DNA of 64,000 nucleotides from Niastella soli (GTDB lineage Bacteria > Bacteroidota > Bacteroidia > Chitinophagales > Chitinophagaceae): positions 310,001-374,000 of the forward strand of contig NZ_JAGHKO010000001.1 in NCBI RefSeq assembly GCF_017742245.1. Reading direction: 5' to 3'. A model generated the notes under the pieces. The model ran no database searches, was not told the origin of the DNA, and saw only the letters and a program-made list of their open reading frames with translations. A program made the position numbers and the translations under genes. Positions within the stretch are counted from its first letter, which is position 1. Each line of letters opens with the position of its first letter. Positions 34,438-42,189 of the stretch are shown here, one piece after another.

Positions 34438-34911
34438 TTCCTTACCCCAACTCTTATACGGCTTCTTTGCCAAATTCGAATTAGAATACTTCTTCTCACT
34501 TGTCACTTCTTTGCCAACCCAATCAGGCAGAGAAAAAGCTTCATCTTCTGACTCCAATTCTATCTCCGCAACCATCAGCCCTTCATTATCGCCTAAAAAT
34601 TCATCTACCTCCCACAACTTGTTATCGTGGTGAATGAAGTATCTTATTTTACTGACTACTGTATCACAAAATCCATCGAGCAACTGCTGGGCTTCATATA
34701 CGGGAATAGGGTATTCAAATTCCTGACGGGAGGCGCCTACGGTCAACCCCTTTATAGTTAAGAATGCTTCTTTATCAGTAAGTCTAACACGGATCGTTTT
34801 CTCCGGGTCAGAAACCATATATCCCTGCCGGTAAAGTGATTGTTTTTCTTTAGTTACCTGGTCCCATTTTTCTTTATCAACCAGGAATTTTCTTTCTATC
34901 TCGATACCCAT
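34435..34911 (-). CDS. CYTH-domain protein (triphosphate tunnel metalloenzyme)
   Basis: 158 aa. The N-terminal EIERKFLVDKEKW holds the ExExK signature of CYTH proteins, which hydrolyse inorganic tripolyphosphate or act as class IV adenylate cyclases. Charged strands RVRLTDKEAFLTIKG and KIRYFIHHDNKLWEVDEFLG fit the tunnel. Bacterial stand-alone CYTH proteins of this size are mainly triphosphatases. It follows the TPR gene by 4 bp and is probably translationally coupled to it. No link to the glycan system is evident. Confidence 0.9.
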   Translation of the reverse strand: MGIEIERKFLVDKEKWDQVTKEKQSLYRQGYMVSDPEKTIRVRLTDKEAFLTIKGLTVGASRQEFEYPIPVYEAQQLLDGFCDTVVSKIRYFIHHDNKLWEVDEFLGDNEGLMVAEIELESEDEAFSLPDWVGKEVTSEKKYSNSNLAKKPYKSWGKE

Positions 34912-34915
34912 AATA

Positions 34916-35806
34916 TTAATTTTTCAATTCCTTCAACTTCTCCACCGCTGCATTCCGGGTTTCTTTGTCGCCCAGTTTTGCAGTAAGTTCAAAATATTTG
35001 ATAGCGTTTGTTTTATCACCTTTTCGTTCGTACATGGTAGCAATGTTATTGAGTACGATCACGTCGCGGGGCATGATCTTTTCGGCTTGCAATAATGATT
35101 CCAGTGCTTTATCATAATTGCCTTGCAATCCATAAGTGATGGCCAGGTTGGAAAGGCTCTCTACATGTTTGGGATAATATTTCAAAACAGTTTGAGCAAT
35201 GCGGCGCATTCTGTTCAATTGGTCATCACCTGCATTGTATAATTGCACAACGTAATCCTGAATGGCACCCAGGAAAAACGTCTCAGGGTTCTCCAGCTTT
35301 TTATTATCGGCCCATGCCCACTGACTTTTTAATTTATTAGACAGTTCGATAGCCGTGATGATCTCGTTGGTGAAACTTTCATAGTTTTCGATCTGGCCAA
35401 GCGCATAGATCTTTCCAAACCGCATGTCTAACCGCGTGGTATAATTACTTATTCCTTTATTAATGTAATGAAAAGCTCTTTCCAGCAGAGCGCTGTCATA
35501 ACCAAAATCTTCAGAGAGAAAGCCTACGGGAGACCCGGTGCTGTCTGTTAATGCAAGTGAGGGATTCCCGTTATCCCCTTCAGATAAATGAACTATTTCC
35601 TGACGGCTGGCACGGAAATAATAATTGAAATAGGCCACGAACAATTCCGCATCAGTGGGAGCTGCCTGCTGCCAGGTTTGAAGCAATTGCCTTTGTGCGG
35701 CCGTATCTTTTTCTTTTAACAACCGGTTGAAAGCTCCTTTATAGTTCTGTGCAAAAGACTGACCAGCAAGGAGTACAAGTAAACACAGCAATATTTGTTT
35801 AGGCAT
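34916..35806 (-). CDS. Secreted tetratricopeptide-repeat protein
   Basis: 296 aa with signal peptide MPKQILLCLLVLLAGQSFAQ. Two clear TPR units lie near the C-terminus: VESLSNLAITYGLQGNYDKA and VIVLNNIATMYERKGDKTNA, followed by IKYFELTAKLGD. The central part is helical without recognisable motifs. It is likely a periplasmic scaffold of unknown partners. It is expressed with the CYTH gene, starting 4 bp after this stop. Confidence 0.85.
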   Translation of the reverse strand: MPKQILLCLLVLLAGQSFAQNYKGAFNRLLKEKDTAAQRQLLQTWQQAAPTDAELFVAYFNYYFRASRQEIVHLSEGDNGNPSLALTDSTGSPVGFLSEDFGYDSALLERAFHYINKGISNYTTRLDMRFGKIYALGQIENYESFTNEIITAIELSNKLKSQWAWADNKKLENPETFFLGAIQDYVVQLYNAGDDQLNRMRRIAQTVLKYYPKHVESLSNLAITYGLQGNYDKALESLLQAEKIMPRDVIVLNNIATMYERKGDKTNAIKYFELTAKLGDKETRNAAVEKLKELKN

Positions 35807-35935
35807 TGTCGGATATTGGGATGAGCCAAAACTACAAATAGCGCCTAAATAAACATATTAATTTTTACCAATGGATATTCTTTATCGATAAGTGATTACC
35901 GTATAGCCTTAAAGGGACCTTTTTGCTTAATCATA

Positions 35936-36547
35936 TTATCTACTCTTCTGAAGAAAATAATGAATGGCGCAAATGGCATTGGCGCAGTGCCCGCTCCAAT
36001 GCGCATCAAAATTCCATTTAAAATCCCAAACGGCATTCTGTTTGGCTTCAGACGATTTCATGCCATACAACAACAGTGTTTGTTTCAGGTATTTATAAAT
36101 GGCGCCCAGGTCTTCATACAGGTCACCGTAGACTATACCCGCGTCCTTTTTCTTGGCAGTAGGATCAAATACATACCAGTAATAGCGATAATCCCATAGC
36201 CGGTCTGCTATAAAATGGAGGGTTCTTTGAAATTCGAGTTCGTCGAGCTTTACCTCAAACTTTTGATCGCTTTTTTCCTCCATCAGGATCATACAATTTC
36301 CCAGGTTATACAGGGACAATAAATGATTTTGTGATTGAAGAATAAAATAGCGGGCTGTTTCTGCTTCGTATGATTCAATAAAGGAACAATAACTTTTTGC
36401 AGCATCAATGAAGCTGGTAAACTCGTTGGTCGCAATAATTTTAGATACTAGTATCTTATCAGATAGTGGCAAAGTGTTCTCAATAGCGGTTATTGAAATA
36501 ATGGTTGCCATTGAAATGCCCAAAAATGATGCCTGATTATTGTACAT
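35936..36547 (-). CDS. DUF5063-like cytoplasmic protein
   Basis: 203 aa, no signal peptide, mostly alpha-helical. LHFIADRLWDYRYYWYVFDP, VYGDLYEDLGAIYKYLKQTL and the C-terminal WKWNFDAHWSGHCANAICAI-like arrangement of Trp/His residues resemble DUF5063 proteins of Bacteroidota. The function is unknown. An internal Met at codon 13 (36511) is an alternative start. It precedes the TPR-CYTH pair with a 129-bp gap. Confidence 0.7.
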   Translation of the reverse strand: MYNNQASFLGISMATIISITAIENTLPLSDKILVSKIIATNEFTSFIDAAKSYCSFIESYEAETARYFILQSQNHLLSLYNLGNCMILMEEKSDQKFEVKLDELEFQRTLHFIADRLWDYRYYWYVFDPTAKKKDAGIVYGDLYEDLGAIYKYLKQTLLLYGMKSSEAKQNAVWDFKWNFDAHWSGHCANAICAIHYFLQKSR

Positions 36548-36555
36548 ACAACACT

Positions 36556-36586
36556 AAAAAACGGGCTGATATTGTAATTCAGCCCG
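36556..36586 (-). terminator. Intrinsic terminator after the six-hairpin glycosidase gene
   Basis: CGGGCTGA (36562-36569) and TCAGCCCG (36579-36586) form a perfect 8-bp stem; on the minus strand the stem is followed by a T-run (A-run at 36556-36560). It ends the GH105-GH97-six-hairpin unit. Confidence 0.78.
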
Positions 36587-36676
36587 GTATCAATTCTTTC
36601 AACTGCGTATTCGTACATTTCGTTATAAAATCGCGGCATTACACGCGTATAAACAGTATTTATACTGTATTATAAT

Positions 36677-38740
36677 TTATAGCTGTATGAGTGTTGAAGC
36701 TCCTTCTTTAATTATATATGAGGCTTCTTTACCGCCTTTCTTTATCACTATATTCAGCTTTCCTTTATCCGCCCTGTGCACAATGAGATCAAAAACATTT
36801 CCGAACGAATGTACGTTTCGCAACGCCATCTGCTTCCAGCCATTTGGTAAACGTGGTGAACATTCAAAACTATTAAACCCCACGGGGCGCATGCCAAATA
36901 ACCCTTCCGTATAAATTCTGCAATACAAGCCACTTTCTGCCGATAAATGCCGCTGATTGCCTTCGGGATAGGCTTCTACCGCGTAAGGCACATGTTCACC
37001 TAACAATCGCCGTTGCGAATAATAACGCAGGAATTCCATTGCCTTCTCCGTTTCGCCGGCCGCCAGTACGCCACGTAATGCATATAAGGTACTACGGTCC
37101 CAAAAAGTGGCATTACCAGCTAAAGAGGCCAGACCGTCTTCTGTCCACAAACGGGGAGAAAACAAGGCTGCAATAGTCCCCTCCTTTCTTTCGAATAGGC
37201 CTACTGTCAGGGGGGAACAGATCCAGGCCCTCAGCGTATCATTCCCTTCATAATAGCGATAGGTAGCAAAGCCTTCCACCTTGGCACCGAAGAATTGTTC
37301 TATATTCTTTCTCATAGTCTGCGCTTCTTTTTCATATTGCGCAGATTGCTCTTTTGGCATGTTCAATTGCCGTCCCAGCATGGCAGCAGAACGCAACGCA
37401 TCATAATACAATACACTTGTGTGCAAATTGGCTTTACCTGCGGGGAAACGATTCTCCAGCTCATCGCTGTTACTGGCTACTACCCCCTGCTCATTTACTT
37501 TCCTTTTTAAATACTCCAGACACCATTCAATCAATGGCCATAATACTTTGGCTGAATCATGGTTGCCATATGTTAATGCATATCGGGATGCTCCATAGGC
37601 GATCATGGCCATATCGCCTCTGTCTTTAGCGCCATGCCAGGTAGCATCGCCTTCGGCAATTATAGAACTGGGAATGGGCCGGTATTCATCATTCATATAT
37701 TTTGCAAACCAACGGTAGGCATTCATTGCCGACTTATTCCCTGTTTCATCTCCCAGAAAAGCAAAAAAAGGATTTACATATTCCGCCTGGTCATTCGCCC
37801 AAATGGCTGCATAATACCGCAAACCACCAGGGCCATGTAAATAACCACCCTTTGTTTTATAGATGCTTTCCGTTGCCCGGATCTTGGCAAAAGCAAAGGC
37901 AGTGTTTAAAACCGGATCAGGCGTTTCCAATTGTAACAAGGATACAATATTGCTTACTCTTTGCAATCTGTCGTTGTAAGCCGCATTTATATCAACCGAT
38001 GGCAATGGATTGCCTTTATCGGCCGCCTCATATAAAATCCCAAATTGAACCGAGTCACCGGGCGCTACGGTTTTCAATCCTTCATTAATTGTAGTTACAA
38101 TAAAACTGTGCGGCACGGGTGTGGTTCTTTCCACTGCAGGTCGTACTTCCCTGTACAGGTATTCCATTTCAATTTTTACTGGTTGCTTACCTGTATTTGT
38201 AAACACCCATTTCTCCAGTGCCACGGGTTTATCTACAGAAGGGAAAAGCGTACGCTGTAAGCTTACCGATTTGTCTTTTCCAATTTCACTCTTTATTTGT
38301 AAAATCCCTTTTTGTCTGATGCTTGTTACTTTCTCCGGCATATCGGTTGCAACTGCAGCATTGTACACCCCGGCTTTTAATAATTTATCATTGATAAGGA
38401 ACCGGGGCAGGTCACCATCCGTAACGTTATAGGTCATGCTGGCAATGGTGCGAACTGGCAATAAGCGGAAGGTGGGAAACACCATGGTACGGTTTATAGC
38501 GGGCTGTCCCTCGCTATTGACGCCATACTGCACCCACATCGACACTTTCTCACCACTCATCTCTACATGGTCATTATGTGGCAGGCGATTGTCGATAGGC
38601 CATTCAATGCTGCCATCTGGTAATATTCTCCATCGGTCTTGCTGTACTGGCAGGTGCGACTGTTGTGCGAGAAGTGATAAGGAGAAACTGCTCAACCATA
38701 TAAAAAAACAACATCCTTTTTTGATGAAACTAATATTCAT
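36677..38740 (-). CDS. Six-hairpin ((alpha/alpha)6-barrel) glycosidase-like protein, family not assigned
   Basis: 687 aa with a signal peptide (FFIWLSSFSLSLLAQ). Residues 30-260 form a beta-rich N-terminal domain; the rest reads as an (alpha/alpha)6 barrel with YYAAIWANDQAEYVNPFFAF, WHGAKDRGDMAMIAYGASRY, NSDELENRFPAGKANLHTSV and YSQRRLLGEHVPYAVEAYPE, then a short C-terminal sandwich. Acidic pairs in WANDQAE and AVEAYPEG are catalytic candidates. The layout resembles GH78/GH63/GH15-type enzymes, but I cannot name a CAZy family. It starts 14 bp after GH97 and is probably co-expressed with it. Confidence 0.75.
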   Translation of the reverse strand: MNISFIKKGCCFFIWLSSFSLSLLAQQSHLPVQQDRWRILPDGSIEWPIDNRLPHNDHVEMSGEKVSMWVQYGVNSEGQPAINRTMVFPTFRLLPVRTIASMTYNVTDGDLPRFLINDKLLKAGVYNAAVATDMPEKVTSIRQKGILQIKSEIGKDKSVSLQRTLFPSVDKPVALEKWVFTNTGKQPVKIEMEYLYREVRPAVERTTPVPHSFIVTTINEGLKTVAPGDSVQFGILYEAADKGNPLPSVDINAAYNDRLQRVSNIVSLLQLETPDPVLNTAFAFAKIRATESIYKTKGGYLHGPGGLRYYAAIWANDQAEYVNPFFAFLGDETGNKSAMNAYRWFAKYMNDEYRPIPSSIIAEGDATWHGAKDRGDMAMIAYGASRYALTYGNHDSAKVLWPLIEWCLEYLKRKVNEQGVVASNSDELENRFPAGKANLHTSVLYYDALRSAAMLGRQLNMPKEQSAQYEKEAQTMRKNIEQFFGAKVEGFATYRYYEGNDTLRAWICSPLTVGLFERKEGTIAALFSPRLWTEDGLASLAGNATFWDRSTLYALRGVLAAGETEKAMEFLRYYSQRRLLGEHVPYAVEAYPEGNQRHLSAESGLYCRIYTEGLFGMRPVGFNSFECSPRLPNGWKQMALRNVHSFGNVFDLIVHRADKGKLNIVIKKGGKEASYIIKEGASTLIQL

Positions 38741-38754
38741 TATTATACTTCCTT

Positions 38755-40641
38755 TTAATTAGAGGAAAATTCAGCCAGATAACCACCGCCGGCCACTAAC
38801 TCCAGCTCAATAAAATTTTTCTTTGTATAGCTTTTATGCTCAACCACTACCGATGCGGCATTGTTGCCATCATCTTTTACTTCATTGACATTATATTTTC
38901 CGGATTGAAGAAAACCCAGGGGAATTGTTAACTTTTTAGGAGTAGCCCCATTCATAACAGCCACAAACCATTTGCTCCCCTTTCGGCGCACGTAAGCAGC
39001 CAGTTCACCAATGGCCGACTCCGGTAATACGATGGTCTCATCCCATACGGCTGGAATATCTTTAATTACGACCACGGCTGGATTGCTTTCGATGTTCCCG
39101 GGATTCGCTGCATACGTAAGCAAGGAAGAATTAAGTATTGCGGTACTGGCTATCTGGTGCGCCCAAGTGGTGTTCTGCCTACGTTCACTAAAAAGCAGCA
39201 CCGTGTATTCCGCCGGACCAGCCAAACAGCGGGTGAACGGGATCGTTGTTTCATGCGTTGCCCTGTCAGTGAGCTTACTGGCTTCCATACCTTTTACAGC
39301 TTCACTGGTCAATAAATTTGGCCAGGTGCGTGCCAAGCCTGTGGGTTTATTGGCGCCATGAAAATCGAGGAGTAAATGATTTTCGGCAGCTTCCCGTAAT
39401 ATGGCCGAATACAGGTCAATAGTTTCTTTGGCTTCGTGATCGAAGAAGTCGATCTTTAAACCTGTTACTCCCAGGTCATGACATTTTTTAAAAAATGCCT
39501 GCCTGTCACTGGTATTGCGTAACGTTTTGGAATGCTTCCATAACCAGATGCCTACTTTTTTCTGGCGAGAATAATCTATCAATTGCCGTAATGTATCGCC
39601 TCCCCAACGTGCCCAAAAGCCTTCGAGTATATTGTATTCAAAACCCAGTGTAGCGGCATCATCTGTAAACTTCTTTAGTGCGTCAACACTGCCATTGCCA
39701 CCGCCATCGAGGTATTTCCATACGGCCCGCCCGGGTTGTACCCAACTGGTATATATGCCTTCCGGAAACAAGGTTTTATCTGGTGGTGGGCAAAGATTAT
39801 TCACGATATCACTATTCACGAGCGTATTCAGGGTACTACCAATGATCACAACCCGCCAGGGCGTAATGATGGTGCCGGCAATTGCAGCGGGCTGTTGTAA
39901 CCGTAATGTATCTTCAGGGGTATATCGCAACCGGTAAGGATAGGAAGCCCTTTGGCGATGAGCCAGGCGAATTTGTAATCCATTACTTCCATTTGCCTGT
40001 AATGCCATACCCGGATAATTCACCAGGTTGGCCTCAGTAATGGATGCATACACGCCTTTTGGTAATTTATAAGTAGCTGGCGGCGCTACCCACTCCCCGG
40101 CCTGTACCTGGCTGATCTCTTTTTTTTCATGTACGCCTTCATAATGCATTGTCAGGTCATGATACCACAACAGGCTTCCTGCAGGGATATTGAAAATTGT
40201 TGCTTCGTCGGGAATATGAATAGTGCTATCTGCGGCAGGGAGTATTGTTCTAAAGGCTACTCCATCATTAAAGACCCGTACTTCCAGTGTATCTACCACT
40301 TTTTGACGCTGCAGAAGGATCTTTATTCCTGAACAAAGGTTCATTGCAGTGGCATGCGCACCGAACCAGGGATAGTGCTCATTGAGCTGGTAGCGAAGCT
40401 CAGTGGCTATTTGTAGCTTCTCCAGCACGGGCAGATCGTTCAGCATCATCACTATTGCTGAATTTTCTACAACCGGAATATTATTATACGTAACAGCAAA
40501 ATGAAGTTGACTGTTCTGTTGAAAGAGCCTGCATTGTATTTGGCGGTCTGGGCTTGTGATCAATATAGTGTCGGCAGGTGATGCTCTTACACAACTAATG
40601 GAAATGAAAAGGGTTATACCAATGAATATTGCTCTTTTCAT
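38755..40641 (-). CDS. Glycoside hydrolase family 97, retaining alpha-galactosidase-like
   Basis: 628 aa with signal peptide. The GH97 N-terminal supersandwich (ITSPDRQIQCRLFQQNSQLH) precedes a barrel containing LEGFWARWGG, KVGIWLWKHSKT, GLKIDFFDHEAKETIDLY and LLDFHGANKPTGLARTWPNL. Asp398 in KIDFFD matches the nucleophile of retaining GH97 alpha-galactosidases (BtGH97b type); inverting alpha-glucosidases such as SusB use Glu bases instead. Hence alpha-galactosidase is preferred, by inference. It follows GH105 by 71 bp with a hairpin between, and precedes the six-hairpin gene by 14 bp. Confidence 0.92.
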   Translation of the reverse strand: MKRAIFIGITLFISISCVRASPADTILITSPDRQIQCRLFQQNSQLHFAVTYNNIPVVENSAIVMMLNDLPVLEKLQIATELRYQLNEHYPWFGAHATAMNLCSGIKILLQRQKVVDTLEVRVFNDGVAFRTILPAADSTIHIPDEATIFNIPAGSLLWYHDLTMHYEGVHEKKEISQVQAGEWVAPPATYKLPKGVYASITEANLVNYPGMALQANGSNGLQIRLAHRQRASYPYRLRYTPEDTLRLQQPAAIAGTIITPWRVVIIGSTLNTLVNSDIVNNLCPPPDKTLFPEGIYTSWVQPGRAVWKYLDGGGNGSVDALKKFTDDAATLGFEYNILEGFWARWGGDTLRQLIDYSRQKKVGIWLWKHSKTLRNTSDRQAFFKKCHDLGVTGLKIDFFDHEAKETIDLYSAILREAAENHLLLDFHGANKPTGLARTWPNLLTSEAVKGMEASKLTDRATHETTIPFTRCLAGPAEYTVLLFSERRQNTTWAHQIASTAILNSSLLTYAANPGNIESNPAVVVIKDIPAVWDETIVLPESAIGELAAYVRRKGSKWFVAVMNGATPKKLTIPLGFLQSGKYNVNEVKDDGNNAASVVVEHKSYTKKNFIELELVAGGGYLAEFSSN

Positions 40642-40666
40642 ATAATCTTATTTATTGCCAACGTAT

Positions 40667-40700
40667 TTAAAAAACCTGCCAGGCTGGAGACTGACAGGTG
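40667..40700 (-). terminator. Terminator-like attenuator between GH105 and GH97
   Basis: On the minus strand CACCTGTCAG pairs with CTGGCAGGTT and is followed by six T (plus-strand AACCTGCCAG 40673-40682, CTGACAGGTG 40691-40700, A-run upstream). It sits 12 bp past the GH105 stop and 26 bp before the GH97 start. The arm resembles ends of the palindromic elements. Confidence 0.62.
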
Positions 40701-40712
40701 TAGGATTTTATA

Positions 40713-41858
40713 TTATCGTAACAACGCGGTTGCACACCATAGTACCGGAGCTTGCCCGTGCAGGTCACCAATATTACGCTTGCGGTCTAGGTAGTATTGA
40801 CGGTCATTCTTCTTATTGGTGCCTTCACACACTTCACGCACATCGTTGTTATTATCGATGTAAGTGATCAACGCCAGCCAGCCTTTGCGGGCAGCAGGCC
40901 CATAAGTAGCCGCATCGAGCCAGCCATTCTTCACACCTGTGATCATTGCAAAGGTGAACATTCCGGTGCAGGAAGTTTCAGCCCATGATTCGGGATCATC
41001 GATCAACTGGCGCCACATCCCATTTTCTGCCTGGTATTTCAGCAAAGAAGCCATCATGGTTTTATAGCCTTTCATAATGCGCTCGCGATACGGACTATTC
41101 TTTGGTAAGGAACGTAACAATTCCGCCATTCCCGCTGCCATCCAGCCATCACCGCGGCCCCAGAAATATGGCACATCGGGTGCATGATAAAACAGCCCAT
41201 TTGGTTTTTGCAATGAATCCAGATAAAGTACCATTTCCTTCGCCGCTCTTTCAATATACTTTTTATCATTGGTAGCCCGGTAGGCCTGTGATTGTACCGC
41301 GGTGATCATAAACATATCATCGATCCACATGCGGGTTTGCCAGGAGTAGCCACGATCAAGATATCCTTGTGACTCAGGCTTTACATGCGGGCCTTCCGGA
41401 CTGTCCCACTGCTTATCAGCAAAACGTTTCCCAATCTCCAGATACCGATTGTCTTTTGTTTGCATATACAATTCAAAAGGCACTGACCCAAAAACGGTCG
41501 CATCTACATGCACCGGTTTGGGGATCAGGGTATCCTGGGCGCCAAACATAGGGTCAAAACGTTGCACCAGCTTTTTAACCAAATCTTTATCGCCAGATTG
41601 TTTGGCAAAGGTGAGGGCGCCATACCAGGTACAGGTTTCCGGATAGGTAATAGTTCTGGGTGGCGTGGTGCGGCCAAAGTTGGTATGTGGCGTAACTACA
41701 AAATGCTCCGCCACTCTTTTTCCAACTTCCTGGGGTGAGGTACCGGCCGGCCATTTTGAGAAATCGGCCAGCGCTTTTTTTGATTGTGCTTCGCAGACTA
41801 CCGGTTGCAATTGTGCAATCCCAAGCGCCAATAACAGGCATTGAATCGTTTGTTTCAT
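40713..41858 (-). CDS. Unsaturated rhamnogalacturonyl hydrolase, GH105
   Basis: 381 aa with a signal peptide ending CEAQ. The GH105/YteR fold is shown by SWQTRMWIDDMFMITAVQSQ (catalytic Asp in the WIDDM motif), PYFWGRGDGWMAAGMAELL and ESWAETSCTGMFTFAM. It hydrates the unsaturated galacturonyl unit at the end of rhamnogalacturonan-I oligosaccharides after lyase action. It complements the GH88 gene elsewhere in the locus. It follows SusD pair 2 after a 331-bp repeat-filled spacer. Confidence 0.94.
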   Translation of the reverse strand: MKQTIQCLLLALGIAQLQPVVCEAQSKKALADFSKWPAGTSPQEVGKRVAEHFVVTPHTNFGRTTPPRTITYPETCTWYGALTFAKQSGDKDLVKKLVQRFDPMFGAQDTLIPKPVHVDATVFGSVPFELYMQTKDNRYLEIGKRFADKQWDSPEGPHVKPESQGYLDRGYSWQTRMWIDDMFMITAVQSQAYRATNDKKYIERAAKEMVLYLDSLQKPNGLFYHAPDVPYFWGRGDGWMAAGMAELLRSLPKNSPYRERIMKGYKTMMASLLKYQAENGMWRQLIDDPESWAETSCTGMFTFAMITGVKNGWLDAATYGPAARKGWLALITYIDNNNDVREVCEGTNKKNDRQYYLDRKRNIGDLHGQAPVLWCATALLR

Positions 41859-42189
41859 TTACTCGTTAGTTATTATGAATATACTGTTTAATAAAGTGAC
41901 CATTGGCTAACAATCGGCAATCGTGAATCGGCAGACGGCAGACGGCAGACGGCAGACGGCAGACGGCAGACGGCAGACGGCAGACGGCAGACGTGACTCG
42001 CGACTATTGAAACTAATAACTATCTTGCGCCGCCAAAAATCCTTGCCCATTGCCTCGTCCGCCGAAGCTTTAGCGTAGGAGGGCCCATTGCTTTCTGCCT
42101 TCCCTTATCAACCTTGTTACCCCTATCACCCATACCAACTTACTCCTCCCCGACACGTCGGGGCAGGGTGTCAACTGATCAACTTCCCA
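41859..42189. repeat. Repeat-filled spacer between SusD pair 2 and GH105
   Basis: From left: AATCGGC-type heptads (41912-41932) merge in register into nine perfect GCAGACG copies (41931-41993). Then comes a 69-bp segment (42012-42080) related to 19032-19100, and nonamers ATCAACCTT, GTTACCCCT, ATCACCCAT, ACCAACTTA (42107-42142). A CTCCCCGAC-CGTCGGGG hairpin follows (42146-42167), then nonamers that run across the SusD stop codon to 42195. I see no confident promoter. Confidence 0.75.
41931..41993. repeat. Perfect nine-copy GCAGACG tandem repeat
   Basis: Sixty-three bases consist of nine identical 7-bp units without a substitution. This implies recent expansion and likely copy-number variation between strains. 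It lies in the leader side of GH105, 73 bp upstream of its start. Confidence 0.95.

Noticed and set aside
41931-41993. Possible CRISPR-like array
   Set aside because: The units are contiguous 7-bp copies without spacers and no cas genes are present; it is a simple tandem repeat.
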